In this document: one piece after another, positions 41,724 to 50,528 of the stretch
Position numbering within the stretch: position 1 is the first letter of the stretch
Layout of the letters: each line of letters begins with the position of its first letter
Assembly (NCBI GenBank): GCA_016780775.1
Contig: JADHLI010000014.1
Coordinates: 1 to 51,993, forward strand
DNA: 51,993 bases
Direction: 5' to 3'
Origin: Alphaproteobacteria bacterium
GTDB lineage: Bacteria > Pseudomonadota > Alphaproteobacteria > Puniceispirillales > Puniceispirillaceae
Made by a program: the position numbers and the translations under genes
Notes under the pieces: model-generated
The model's database searches: none
Told to the model about the DNA's origin: nothing
What the model saw: only the letters and a program-made list of their open reading frames with translations

Positions 41724-42872
41724 ATGAAGATTACCAACATCCGTGCGCATATCTTGTCCTCCCCCCTAGAAACGCCCTTTGCATTCTCGCAAGGCTGGGT
41801 TTCGACACGTTCAGCAACATTAATAGAAGTAACAACAGATACTGGTCTTACGGGCTGGGGAGAGGCGTTTTGTCAGGGTTTAGAGACCCCGCAAATTGCA
41901 GCTACCGCCACCGAGAGTTGCTTTGCGCCAATGCTGATAGGCCGCAACCCGTTAAGCACTGAAAAGCATTGGTTTAATATGTATAACCGCTCGCGCGATT
42001 TCGGCCGCAAAGGTGCCGTAATGGCAGCGATAAGCGGTATCGACATCGCTTTATGGGATATTGCTGGGCAAGCCTATAAGCAGCCTGTCTGGCAATTATT
42101 GGGCGGCGCGCATCGCCGGCAAGTTGAGCCCTATGCGACAGGTTTTTACCGCATCAAAGGGCAAGGCGAGGCAGAACGTCTGGCAGAAGAAGCACAAATG
42201 CATGCGCAAAACGGCTTTCGATATATGAAGGTGAAGCTGGGCTTTGGCGTCAGGGATGATATCTGTGTGATGCAAGCCATTCAAAAGGCTATTGACCCTG
42301 CTGAGATTACGCTGATGGTAGACAGTAATCACGCCTATGGCCGCAGTGAGGCGCTATATCTAGGGCAGGCTTTGGCAGATATGCATCTTCGCTGGTATGA
42401 AGAGCCCGTAGCCCCAGAAGATTACGAAGGCTATGCAGATTTGCGGCGCCGTCTACCCATGGCCATAGCGGGCGGAGAAAATGAGCATAGTTTATATGGA
42501 TTTAATGCCCTGTTCGAGGGGGCATGCGTTGATATCGCCCAGCCTGATATCGGCTCTTGCGGGGGCTTTACCGCAGCACGCCACATCACCGCCCTTGCGC
42601 AAGCCAAAGGTGTAGAGATAAATCCGCATGTCTGGGGCAGCGCGGTAGCGCAAGCGGCATCGCTTCACCTAATAGCCGCCCTTCCTAATACGCATCACTC
42701 CTTATTTGCCCGCCAGCCTATTCTTGAATATGACCAATCCTCTCATCCATTTCGGCGCGAGCTGACCCGCCACCCGATTCAGATGCAGGACGGCTTTGTG
42801 CAGATTAATGATGCGCCCGGCCTCGGCATAGAAATACGCAAGGATACGCTTGCGCATTACCGCATAAATTAG
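41724..42872 (+). CDS. Mandelate racemase/muconate lactonizing enzyme family sugar-acid dehydratase
   Basis: A 382-residue enolase-superfamily enzyme of the mandelate-racemase subgroup. All catalytic positions align at a constant offset of five with mandelate racemase: Lys169-x-Lys171, metal ligands Asp200, Glu226 and Glu252, and the Asp275/His302 dyad (NPHVWGS). Most members with this set and this context dehydrate acid sugars to 2-keto-3-deoxy acids. Divergent from the TRAP operon, so uptake and dehydration may be co-regulated. It ends 32 nt before the convergent DenD-like gene. Racemase activity or another acid-sugar stereochemistry remains possible. Confidence 0.9.
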   Translation: MKITNIRAHILSSPLETPFAFSQGWVSTRSATLIEVTTDTGLTGWGEAFCQGLETPQIAATATESCFAPMLIGRNPLSTEKHWFNMYNRSRDFGRKGAVMAAISGIDIALWDIAGQAYKQPVWQLLGGAHRRQVEPYATGFYRIKGQGEAERLAEEAQMHAQNGFRYMKVKLGFGVRDDICVMQAIQKAIDPAEITLMVDSNHAYGRSEALYLGQALADMHLRWYEEPVAPEDYEGYADLRRRLPMAIAGGENEHSLYGFNALFEGACVDIAQPDIGSCGGFTAARHITALAQAKGVEINPHVWGSAVAQAASLHLIAALPNTHHSLFARQPILEYDQSSHPFRRELTRHPIQMQDGFVQINDAPGLGIEIRKDTLAHYRIN

Positions 42873-42904
42873 CCAGAATTAGCTGTCAGCTTTTTTGAGC
42901 CAGA

Positions 42905-43885
42905 CTAGGGTTTAGGCAAATCATCTTCTAGATAGATTTTGATAATCTCTTCAAAACTTGCCTCACTTTCAAAGCCGAGAGCGTGCGCCCGGGCGGTATC
43001 AAAATTGCGTGGCCAACCAGCAACAATTTTCACAATCCGTTCTTCTAGCTGCGGTTTAATCAGCGCCACCACATCACTGCCTGCAACATTACGCAACGCT
43101 TCTATCTGCTCGGCAACCGTGCAGGAAACGCCCGGCATATTTAAAGAGCGTCTACTGCCAAGCTGAGACAGGTCAAGCGAAGCCGCATGGGTTAAAAAGC
43201 GGGCTGCTGAACGCGGCGAGGCATGCCAGTGGCGCACGTCATCGCTAACAGGTAGTATCGCTTCAACGCCGTTTAGCGGTTCTCTGATAATGCCAGAAAA
43301 GAAGGAAGATGCTGCCAGATTAGGCTTGCCCGGACGCACGCAGATGGTCGGCAGGCGAATAGATATACCCTCAATATACCCCTTGCGGCTGTAATCAGCT
43401 ATCAGCATTTCAACAATGGCTTTTTGTGCCCCATAGGAAGTTTGCGGCGCACATAAAAATTCATCCGAAATTTTATCTGGGAAAGGCGGGCCAAACACCG
43501 CTATCGAAGAGGTAAAGATGATTTTCGGCACATATGTGCCGCCGCTATCATCGTGATGCTGGCGCAGCGATTCTAAAAACGCCCAAGAACCCGCCATATT
43601 GACCTGCCAGCCTTTGCTGAATTCTAGCTCTGCCTCACCAGAAACAATAGAAGCGAGGTGAAAAATAACATCTGGCTTCAGATCTGCCAGCTTTTGCATT
43701 TCTGCAGCCTCAGCAATATTGCCGACCAACACTTCGCTAGCCCCGGACCAAGATGCAGTATTTGCGGGCACCATATCATGCAGGTAGATTTTGGAAATAT
43801 TTCCAAGACCTGTATCCGCATTTTGCAATCTGCTAAGCAGTTTCTGGCCAACCATCCCTGCTGCGCCCATAATCAGAACTCGCAT
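42905..43885 (-). CDS. D-erythronate dehydrogenase-like (DenD) NAD-dependent epimerase-family oxidoreductase
   Basis: A 326-residue extended SDR. GAAGMVGQKL marks the NAD-binding motif, FHLASIVSGEAE the substrate loop, and IFTSSIAVFG with SYGAQKAIVE supplies the catalytic Ser/Thr, Tyr and Lys. The GxAGMxG opening and the SGEAE and SIAVFG segments fit DenD, which oxidises D-erythronate to 2-oxo-tetronate in four-carbon acid sugar catabolism. I start at 43885, where GGGAGAAGAGGG precedes the ATG; an ATG at 43915 reads through a tandem repeat. The truncated LtnD-like gene at the right edge would fit the same route. No OtnK or OtnC gene is in the window. Confidence 0.8.
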   Translation of the reverse strand: MRVLIMGAAGMVGQKLLSRLQNADTGLGNISKIYLHDMVPANTASWSGASEVLVGNIAEAAEMQKLADLKPDVIFHLASIVSGEAELEFSKGWQVNMAGSWAFLESLRQHHDDSGGTYVPKIIFTSSIAVFGPPFPDKISDEFLCAPQTSYGAQKAIVEMLIADYSRKGYIEGISIRLPTICVRPGKPNLAASSFFSGIIREPLNGVEAILPVSDDVRHWHASPRSAARFLTHAASLDLSQLGSRRSLNMPGVSCTVAEQIEALRNVAGSDVVALIKPQLEERIVKIVAGWPRNFDTARAHALGFESEASFEEIIKIYLEDDLPKP

Positions 43886-43900
43886 CCCTCTTCTCCCACT

Positions 43901-43942
43901 ATCATTTATAAGCAATCATTTATAACCACATCATTTTTAACT
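43901..43942. repeat. 14-bp tandem repeat upstream of the DenD-like gene
   Basis: atcatttataagca (43901-43914) and atcatttataacca (43915-43928) are adjacent; a decayed third copy, atcatttttaac, starts at 43930. They lie upstream of the minus-strand DenD-like start. Confidence 0.85.
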
Positions 43943-44185
43943 GGTTTTTTTTGATGTGATGCTGTCATTATATTGAGGAACGCGAACAGGAAATCAAAAA
44001 GAAAAATAAAATAACATAAAAAATATAAAGACAGATTGCTGATATCATGGTGTAAATCTGCCAATATCTTTACCAGATTAGCGATACAGCGCTATCGCGG
44101 CAGAACGACGCGCATTTTGTTTTTATGCCAAATCAGGGTTAAAGACCAAAAGGCCAAATAGAATTAAAAGTAGGAAGATTAGAAG
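43943..44185. other. AT-rich divergent spacer with a weak minus-strand promoter
   Basis: Between the DenD-like gene and the IlvD/Edd gene. On the minus strand TATAAT (43972-43967) has TTGATT (43997-43992) 19 nt upstream, a weak promoter candidate for the DenD-like gene. A purine-rich AGGAAG lies before the IlvD/Edd start. I see no further structure. Confidence 0.4.
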
Positions 44186-45991
44186 ATGACCGATAAAAAA
44201 ATTACGCCCGAACAACTTCGCTCTCGCATGTGGTTTAACAACCCAAATGATGCTGAAATGACGGCGTTATATACAGAACGCTATTTGAATTATGGTCTGA
44301 CACGCGATGAGCTGCGCTCAGGCAAGCCTATTATTGGTATCGCGCAGACCGGCTCTGATCTATCCCCTTGCAACCGGCATCACCTAGAGCTGGCAAAGCG
44401 GGTGCGGGATGGCATTATTGCTGCGGGCGGTGTGCCAATGGAAATTCCGGTGCATCCGATTCAGGAAACAGGCAAACGCCCCACCGCAATGTTGGACAGA
44501 AACCTTGCCTATCTTAGCCTTGTAGAAACCTTGTATGGCTATCCAATAGATGGCGTGGTGCTGATGATCGGCTGCGATAAAACCACACCTGCTTTGTTAA
44601 TGGCGGCCTCTACGGTGGATATTCCGGCAATTGCACTATCTGTTGGGCCGATGCTAAATGGCTGGCATGATGGCGAGCGCACTGGCTCTGGCACTATTGT
44701 TTGGAAGGCACGTCAAATGATGGCCGCAGGCGAGATTGACGATGATGGCTTTTTGGATCTGGTCACATCATCAACCCCATCTACCGGCTATTGCAATACA
44801 ATGGGCACGGCCACAACCATGAATTCGCTAGCCGAAGCCCTAGGCATGCAATTGCCTGGTTCCGCTGCTATTCCTGCCCCGTATCGTGAGCGTGGCCAGA
44901 TATCTTATGAGACAGGCGCACGGATTGTGGATATGGTCTGGGAAGATTTGAAACCATCAGATATCATGACCCGCGAAGCCTTTGAGAATGCGATTGTTAT
45001 AAACTCTGCTATTGGCGGTTCCACTAACGCGCCTATCCATCTAAATGCTGTGGCGCGGCATTTGGGTGTCAGCCTAAATAATGATGACTGGCAGGCCATT
45101 GGGCATAAAATTCCGCTGCTGGTAAATCTGCAGCCAGCTGGGGAATATTTAGGAGAAGACTACCACCGCGCTGGCGGCGTTCCAGCTGTGGTGGCTGAAT
45201 TGATGCGTCATAATTTACTGCCACATCCGAACGCGATTACGGCAAATGGCGTGTCTATGGGTAGCAATTGTGAAACCGCAAAGATCAAAAATGATAAGGT
45301 GATTAAAACGGTAGATAACCCGCTGAAAACAGATGCTGGCTTTATCAATTTGAAGGGCAATTTATTCGATAGTGCCATCATGAAAACCAGCGTGATCAGC
45401 ACCGAATTTTCAGGTCGCTATCTATCAAACCCTGATGATCCAAACGCCTTTGAAGGCACAGCTTTTGTTTTTGATGGGCCAGAAGATTTCCACCATAAAA
45501 TTGATGATGAAAGTTTAAAGATGGATGCGCATTCTATTTTAGTGATGCGCGGGGCGGGGCCAAAGGGCTATCCGGGCGGTGCTGAGGTGGTAAATATGCG
45601 CCCACCTGCCTATCTGATAAAACAAGGGGTCTCAGAGCTTCCATGTATTGGCGATGGCCGGCAGTCTGGCACCTCTGGCTCCCCTTCTATCTTGAATGCC
45701 TCACCTGAGGCGGCCGATGGCGGCGGCCTTGCTCTGTTGCGTTCTGGCGATAGGGTGCGCATTGATATGAATGATTTTACTGCCGATATCTTGATAAGTG
45801 ATGAAGAGATGGAAGCCCGCAAAAAAGAGCTGCAAGAGGCAGGCGGTTATCCATCACCAGAAAGCCAGTCTCCTTGGCAGCAATATTTCCGGGAAATGGT
45901 AATGCCTTTCTCAGAAGGCATGGTGTTGAGAGACGCGCCAAACTATCAGTCTATAGCGCGAACCAAAGGGATACCTCGCGATAATCACTAG
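44186..45991 (+). CDS. IlvD/Edd-family sugar-acid (aldonate) dehydratase
   Basis: A 601-residue iron-sulfur dehydratase. The three cluster cysteines are Cys62 (SPCNRHH), Cys130 (IGCDKTTPA) and Cys203 (GYCNTMGTA); Asp131 and Lys132 are the usual magnesium ligands, the lysine being carbamylated in the family. The [14 protein letters not shown] form and the long N-terminus match pentonate dehydratases such as L-arabinonate and D-xylonate dehydratase rather than the branched-chain amino-acid enzyme IlvD. It turns an aldonate into a 2-keto-3-deoxy acid. It opens a plus-strand operon whose next genes fit the following steps. Confidence 0.9.
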   Translation: MTDKKITPEQLRSRMWFNNPNDAEMTALYTERYLNYGLTRDELRSGKPIIGIAQTGSDLSPCNRHHLELAKRVRDGIIAAGGVPMEIPVHPIQETGKRPTAMLDRNLAYLSLVETLYGYPIDGVVLMIGCDKTTPALLMAASTVDIPAIALSVGPMLNGWHDGERTGSGTIVWKARQMMAAGEIDDDGFLDLVTSSTPSTGYCNTMGTATTMNSLAEALGMQLPGSAAIPAPYRERGQISYETGARIVDMVWEDLKPSDIMTREAFENAIVINSAIGGSTNAPIHLNAVARHLGVSLNNDDWQAIGHKIPLLVNLQPAGEYLGEDYHRAGGVPAVVAELMRHNLLPHPNAITANGVSMGSNCETAKIKNDKVIKTVDNPLKTDAGFINLKGNLFDSAIMKTSVISTEFSGRYLSNPDDPNAFEGTAFVFDGPEDFHHKIDDESLKMDAHSILVMRGAGPKGYPGGAEVVNMRPPAYLIKQGVSELPCIGDGRQSGTSGSPSILNASPEAADGGGLALLRSGDRVRIDMNDFTADILISDEEMEARKKELQEAGGYPSPESQSPWQQYFREMVMPFSEGMVLRDAPNYQSIARTKGIPRDNH

Positions 45992-46069
45992 GAACAAAAC
46001 ACCCAGAATAAAATACCCAGAATAAAACACTAGGAATAAAGTGCTTGGCTTGAAGTACTTGCAATAAAG
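45986..46069. repeat. Degenerate 14-nt tandem array filling the IlvD/Edd-FAH spacer
   Basis: Six consecutive 14-nt units run from the last codons of the dehydratase gene to the ribosome-binding site of the next gene: cactaggaacaaaa, cacccagaataaaa, tacccagaataaaa, cactaggaataaag, tgcttggcttgaag and tacttgcaataaag. Units 1-4 and 6 are clearly related; unit 5 is poor. The stop codon TAG lies in the first unit. Confidence 0.85.
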
Positions 46070-46082
46070 GAGTTGTAGAAAA

Positions 46083-46928
46083 ATGAAACTTGTTAGATTT
46101 GGCGCTTTAGGCGCAGAAAAACCCGGCATTCTAGATGCAGATTGGCAGATTCGCGACCTATCCGGCCATGTGGATGATATTAATGGCGCGACGCTTTCGC
46201 CTGCTGGTTTGGACGCAATTCGCGCTGTCGATCTATCTAGCTTGCCGGTGGTAAGCAGTCAGGAAAGGCTGGGGGCATGTGTTGGCGGCATTGGCAAATT
46301 TATGTGTATCGGGTTGAACTATTCTGATCATGCTGCTGAAACCGGCTCTGACATACCAGAACATCCTATCTTATTTATGAAAGCCACTTCAGCTGTGGTA
46401 GGCGCAAATGATACGGTAATGTTACCGCGCGGCTCAACCCAAACGGATTGGGAAGTAGAGCTAGGTGTGGTCATCGGAAAAGCAGCTAAGTATGTTTCTG
46501 TAGAAGACGCCCTAGATTATGTCGCCGGCTATTTTGTCTCTAACGATGTATCCGAGCGCCATTTTCAAGCAAAGCTAACCGGCCAGTGGACAAAGGGCAA
46601 ATCCTGCGACACCTTTGGCCCTATCGGCCCGTGGCTGGTAACCGCAGATGAAATTGCTGACCCCCAAAATTTGGATATGAGTTTGGATGTAAATGGTAAG
46701 CGGATGCAAACTGGCAATAGCTCGACCATGATCTTCAGCGTTGCGGAATGTATCTCGCACCTCTCACAATTAATGACCTTGCAGCCAGGTGATGTCATCT
46801 CTACCGGTACGCCGCCAGGTGTTGGCATGGGCATCAAGCCTGAGCCTGTCTATTTACGTGAAGGCGATGTAATGGATGTGTGGATTGATGGGCTAGGCAA
46901 GCAACGCCAGCACGTCGGTCAAGACTAA
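46083..46928 (+). CDS. Fumarylacetoacetate hydrolase family protein, probable 2,4-diketo-3-deoxy-sugar-acid hydrolase
   Basis: A 281-residue FAH-fold hydrolase. The signature CIGLNYSDHAAETG, the metal-binding glutamates in DWEVELGVVIG, the FVSNDVSERHFQ loop and the closing STGTPPGVGMG are all present. In the non-phosphorylative L-rhamnose/L-fucose routes, members (LRA6-like) cleave 2,4-diketo-3-deoxy acids into pyruvate plus lactate or glycolate. It sits between an IlvD/Edd dehydratase and an SDR in one operon, exactly the three enzyme classes of that route. AAGGAG supports the ATG. Acylpyruvate hydrolase activity is the main alternative. Confidence 0.88.
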   Translation: MKLVRFGALGAEKPGILDADWQIRDLSGHVDDINGATLSPAGLDAIRAVDLSSLPVVSSQERLGACVGGIGKFMCIGLNYSDHAAETGSDIPEHPILFMKATSAVVGANDTVMLPRGSTQTDWEVELGVVIGKAAKYVSVEDALDYVAGYFVSNDVSERHFQAKLTGQWTKGKSCDTFGPIGPWLVTADEIADPQNLDMSLDVNGKRMQTGNSSTMIFSVAECISHLSQLMTLQPGDVISTGTPPGVGMGIKPEPVYLREGDVMDVWIDGLGKQRQHVGQD

Positions 46929-46967
46929 GCAGAGAAGCCATTATCTAGCAGAGGGAGGCAAGGACAG

Positions 46968-47717
46968 ATGTACGCCAAATATGATATGTCAAAAGAGGTT
47001 GCCATCATTACTGGTGGGGCAATGGGTATCGGGCTTGTTTGCGCACAGCGATTAGCCGAAAATGGTGCAGAAATTATTCTCTGGGACCGTGATAGTGAAG
47101 CGTTAGAAGCAGCAAAGACTGCTTTTAATAAGCCTGTTGCCACTATTCAGGTTGATATTTCCGACCCCCAATCCGTAGCCGCGGCAATGGCTGCGAGCAC
47201 AAAACATCATAGCCGCATCACCCAATTGCTGAACTCTGCTGGTATTGCTGGCCCTGCGGTACCAACCCTTGATTATACTGCCGAAGATTGGTGCCAAGTT
47301 ATCGATATCAATCTGAATGGCACTTTTTATGTCAATCAGGCGGTATTGCCCACAATGAAGGCCCAAAATTATGGGCGAATTGTAAATGTTGCCTCTGTAG
47401 CAGGTAAAGAAGGCAACCCTAATGCAGGGGCATATTCTGCTTCGAAAGCGGGGGTAATCGGGCTGACAAAAACGCTTGGCAAGGAAATGGCAACCTATGA
47501 TATTGCGGTAAATTGCATCACCCCCGCAGCAGCACAAACCCGTATTCTAGAACAAATAACCCAGCAACATATTGATTATATGCTGTCTAAAATTCCGCGC
47601 GGACGCTTTGTCCTAACCGATGAGATTGCTTCGATGGTGGCGTGGCTATTAAGTGCTGAAAACAGCTTCACGACAGCAAGTGTTTTTGATATTTCTGGTG
47701 GCCGGGCAACTTATTAG
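46968..47717 (+). CDS. SDR, probable 2-keto-3-deoxy-sugar-acid 4-dehydrogenase
   Basis: A 249-residue SDR. The cofactor motif is TGGAMGIG (15-22), and the catalytic residues are Ser143, Tyr156 and Lys160 (YSASK). By position after an aldonate dehydratase and an FAH hydrolase it would oxidise the 4-hydroxyl of a 2-keto-3-deoxy acid, like LRA5 in L-rhamnose breakdown, giving the 2,4-diketo acid that the FAH enzyme cleaves. AAGGA precedes the ATG at 46968; an ATG at 46986 would remove six residues. The role is inferred from order; SDR substrates cannot be read directly. Confidence 0.85.
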   Translation: MYAKYDMSKEVAIITGGAMGIGLVCAQRLAENGAEIILWDRDSEALEAAKTAFNKPVATIQVDISDPQSVAAAMAASTKHHSRITQLLNSAGIAGPAVPTLDYTAEDWCQVIDINLNGTFYVNQAVLPTMKAQNYGRIVNVASVAGKEGNPNAGAYSASKAGVIGLTKTLGKEMATYDIAVNCITPAAAQTRILEQITQQHIDYMLSKIPRGRFVLTDEIASMVAWLLSAENSFTTASVFDISGGRATY

Positions 47718-47745
47718 GCCTGCCAATTAGAGGAGTTACACCAAA

Positions 47746-48627
47746 ATGAATGATAAACCGCACATTGCCTTTCTGGGCATTGGCCTGATGGGCAACCATA
47801 TGGCGCGCAATATGCTACAGGCAGGATATACCCTTAGCGCGTGGAACCGCACCATTAGCAAGGCAGAAGCGCTAGCCGTGGATGGCGCACAGATAGCCCA
47901 AAGCCCGGCCGAAGCGGTTGAAGGGGCTGATTATGTCATTACCATGCTAAGCGATGGGCCAACCGTGCGAGATATGTTTTTCACGCAAGGCCTTGCCCTG
48001 CAGATGAAAGAAGGCGCCTGCCTGATAGATATGAGCTCTATCAAAGCCAGCGAAGCGCGCGAGCATGCAGAAGAAATGCGCAAAATTGGCCGCAGTCATT
48101 TAGACGCGCCCGTATCGGGTGGCACCAAAGGCGCAGAAGCGGCAACATTGGCGATTATGGTTGGCGGCAATCCTGAAATATTTGATAAAGCTGAGGCTGT
48201 TTTTGCGCCAATGGGAAGGGCCGTTCGTGTTGGCCCAGATGGCTCTGGCCAGCTTTCCAAACTTGCGAATCAGACGATTGTAGCCGTGACCATTGGCGTT
48301 GTAGCCGAAGCGATGTTGCTCGCTGAAAAGGGCGGTGCAGACCCTGCGGCCATTCGCGATGCGTTAAAGGGCGGTTTTGCAGACTCCGTTATCCTGCAGC
48401 AACATGGAGAACGGATGACCACTGGTAATTTTACACCCGGCGGTCTAACCAAATTCCAGCTTAAAGATATAAATAATGCGCTTGAAGAGGCCGGCCATCA
48501 TAGCCTGAGCTTGCCCCTGACCGAACAAATCCAAGAGCGTTACACAGCCTTGGTAAATGAAATGGATGGTGCAGATACTGACCATTCTGCGATTTATCTT
48601 GAGCTGCTCCGCCATAATAACCTCTAG
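47746..48627 (+). CDS. 3-hydroxyisobutyrate/tartronate-semialdehyde reductase family dehydrogenase
   Basis: A 293-residue beta-hydroxyacid dehydrogenase. GIGLMG (11-16) is the NAD(P) site, DAPVSGGTKGAE the substrate loop, and Lys172 in GQLSKLANQ the catalytic lysine. The family interconverts 3-hydroxy acids and semialdehydes, such as tartronate semialdehyde to glycerate (GarR). In this operon it may finish the breakdown of a small aldehyde product of sugar-acid cleavage. A GAGGAG ribosome-binding site precedes the ATG. The stop codon lies in the first unit of a 17-nt tandem repeat. Confidence 0.88.
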   Translation: MNDKPHIAFLGIGLMGNHMARNMLQAGYTLSAWNRTISKAEALAVDGAQIAQSPAEAVEGADYVITMLSDGPTVRDMFFTQGLALQMKEGACLIDMSSIKASEAREHAEEMRKIGRSHLDAPVSGGTKGAEAATLAIMVGGNPEIFDKAEAVFAPMGRAVRVGPDGSGQLSKLANQTIVAVTIGVVAEAMLLAEKGGADPAAIRDALKGGFADSVILQQHGERMTTGNFTPGGLTKFQLKDINNALEEAGHHSLSLPLTEQIQERYTALVNEMDGADTDHSAIYLELLRHNNL

Positions 48628-48702
48628 AGAAAAATAACCTCTGGGGGAAATTAACTTCTGGGGGAAATTAACTTCTGGGGGAAATTAACTTCTGGGGGAA
48701 AC
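48624..48702. repeat. 17-nt tandem repeat starting at a stop codon
   Basis: Three perfect copies of ctgggggaaattaactt (48641-48657, 48658-48674, 48675-48691) are followed by a partial fourth (48692-48702). A diverged copy, ctagagaaaaataacct (48624-48640), precedes them and contains the TAG stop of the dehydrogenase gene. The array looks like serial duplication of a gene's 3' end. Confidence 0.95.
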
Positions 48703-48744
48703 ACCCTTTTTTAAGCCCTTCCAAAAAAGAAAGTAGAAACAAGA

Positions 48745-49707
48745 ATGAAACCTGAATTGCTCATTATTGGCGACATAACCCCGCGTATGGCAGCAGCGTT
48801 TGACGCTTCTTTTGTCTGCCATACTTTCACTGAAATAACAGACATAAACAGCTTTATCGCTGAAAAAGGCGAGGCAATTGAGGCTGTCGCCACCACGGGA
48901 CATGACGGGGTGCCTGCGCCGTTGCTGACCGGGCTTAGCCAGCTAAAAGTTATCTCTTGTTATGGGGTTGGGTATGATGCAATTGACGTAGGCGAAGCGG
49001 CTAGCCGCGGTATTATTGTTACCCATACACCGAACGTCCTAAACGATGAGGTCGCTACCACTGCGGTCATGCTGTTGATGGCCTGTTATCGCCAACTGAT
49101 CGTCAATCATAACTATATTCTGGCAGGCGATTGGGTAAATAAGGGCAATGCCCCGCTAAACCGCACCATTGATGGAATGTCTGTTGGCATTTTGGGATAT
49201 GGGCGCATTGGCCAGACGATTGCAAAAAAACTAGAAGCCTTTGGTTGCAAGATTTCCTATCATGCGCGCTCAGAGCGCAGCGATAGCCCGCATCGCTATT
49301 ATGCAAAACTCAATGATATGGCGCGCGATGTGCAAGCGCTTATTGCTATTACACCGGGCGGTGCAGCAACCAAGCATCTGGTTAATCAAGAAATATTAGA
49401 AGCCCTTGGGCCGAAAGGCTGTCTTGTTAATGTGGCAAGGGGCAGCGTGGTTGATGAGGCGGCTCTGGTGAACGCCTTGCAAAAAGGCACGCTTGGCTAT
49501 GCGGGCTTGGACGTGTTTGACAAAGAACCACAAGTACCAGAAGCTCTGTTTAATATGCCAAACGTGGTGCTAACCCCGCATATCGGTTCTGCAACGGTTG
49601 AAACGCGGCAAGCTATGGGCGATCTAACCGTTGATAATCTGGTGCATTTCTTTGAAAAAGGTGCCGTGTTAACCCCTGTTCCGGAATGCCAACATCTGAT
49701 TAAATAA
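48745..49707 (+). CDS. D-2-hydroxyacid dehydrogenase (hydroxypyruvate/glyoxylate reductase type)
   Basis: A 320-residue NAD(P)-dependent D-2-hydroxyacid dehydrogenase. GYGRIG (151-156) opens the cofactor domain; the catalytic set is Arg232 (NVARGSV), Glu261 (DKEP) and His279 (LTPHIGSA). It would reduce a 2-oxo acid such as hydroxypyruvate or glyoxylate, or oxidise the reverse. It follows the beta-hydroxyacid dehydrogenase after a 17-nt repeat array, on the same strand, and is the last gene of the plus-strand run. It converges with an SDR with ten nt between stops. Confidence 0.9.
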   Translation: MKPELLIIGDITPRMAAAFDASFVCHTFTEITDINSFIAEKGEAIEAVATTGHDGVPAPLLTGLSQLKVISCYGVGYDAIDVGEAASRGIIVTHTPNVLNDEVATTAVMLLMACYRQLIVNHNYILAGDWVNKGNAPLNRTIDGMSVGILGYGRIGQTIAKKLEAFGCKISYHARSERSDSPHRYYAKLNDMARDVQALIAITPGGAATKHLVNQEILEALGPKGCLVNVARGSVVDEAALVNALQKGTLGYAGLDVFDKEPQVPEALFNMPNVVLTPHIGSATVETRQAMGDLTVDNLVHFFEKGAVLTPVPECQHLIK

Positions 49708-49717
49708 AAAATAGCCC

Positions 49718-50482
49718 TCAGACCGTGGTGGTCATCCCGCCATCTACATAGATAATCTGGCCATGCACAAAATCAGAAGCAGGCGCAGCTAAATAGATAG
49801 CTGTGCCCACCAGATCTTGAACCTCTCCCCACCGGCCAGCTGGCGTATTATCTGTTAGCCACTGGCTAAAGGCCTGATCTGTAAACAGGCTTTGGGTTAG
49901 TTCTGTAGAGATATAGCCGGGGCCGATCGCATTACAGTTAATGCCATGTTCTGCCCATTCTGAGGTCATCGCCCGTGTCAGCCCAGCAACAGCAGCCTTT
50001 GAGGTGATATAAGCGCTGACATGATGACGCGCCATCTTGCTCATGATAGACGCAATATTAATGATCTTGCCCTGTCCGCGTTTTGCCATATGCCGCGCTG
50101 CCGCCCGCGACACATGAAAGACGCCTTGTGTGTTGGTAGCAAGCACCCTGTCAAAGTCAGCGGCATCAAAATCCATCAAACTAGAGCGATGCTGAATACC
50201 GGCATTATTAATGATAATATCTATCGGGCCATGGCTAGCCTCATAGCCATCTATGGCCGCGATACTCGCCTCATTATCAGCGACATCAAAGACAAGTTCT
50301 GATGCTGTGTAGCCCGCTTCGCGCAATGCAGCTACTGCACGCGCCGTTTTATCCTGACCGCGTCCATTAATCAGAATTTTCGCGCCTGCTGCTGCTAGCC
50401 CGCCAGCCAACGCGAAACCGATACCCCGCCAAGCGCCCGTTATCAGCGCCGTTTTACCTGTTAAATCAAAGAGCGTTTGCAT
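49718..50482 (-). CDS. Gluconate 5-dehydrogenase-like SDR
   Basis: A 254-residue SDR. The cofactor motif is TGAWRGIG (15-22), the NNAG element is present, and the catalytic residues are Ser145, Tyr158 and Lys162 (YITSK). INNAGIQHRSSLMDF and the C-terminal VDGGMTTTV ending are typical of gluconate 5-dehydrogenase (IdnO/Gno). It would oxidise the 5-hydroxyl of an aldonate. AAAGGAAG lies before the ATG. It follows the sugar isomerase-like gene at 50529-51392 on the same strand. Other polyol dehydrogenases are possible. Confidence 0.85.
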   Translation of the reverse strand: MQTLFDLTGKTALITGAWRGIGFALAGGLAAAGAKILINGRGQDKTARAVAALREAGYTASELVFDVADNEASIAAIDGYEASHGPIDIIINNAGIQHRSSLMDFDAADFDRVLATNTQGVFHVSRAAARHMAKRGQGKIINIASIMSKMARHHVSAYITSKAAVAGLTRAMTSEWAEHGINCNAIGPGYISTELTQSLFTDQAFSQWLTDNTPAGRWGEVQDLVGTAIYLAAPASDFVHGQIIYVDGGMTTTV

Positions 50483-50528
50483 AGCTCCAGCTTCCTTTCA
50501 AACTACTATTTTATGCACCCAAAAAGCT

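Noticed and set aside
48624-48702. Possible CRISPR array
   Set aside because: Units are 17 bp and directly adjacent with no spacers, and no cas genes are present; this is a simple tandem repeat.
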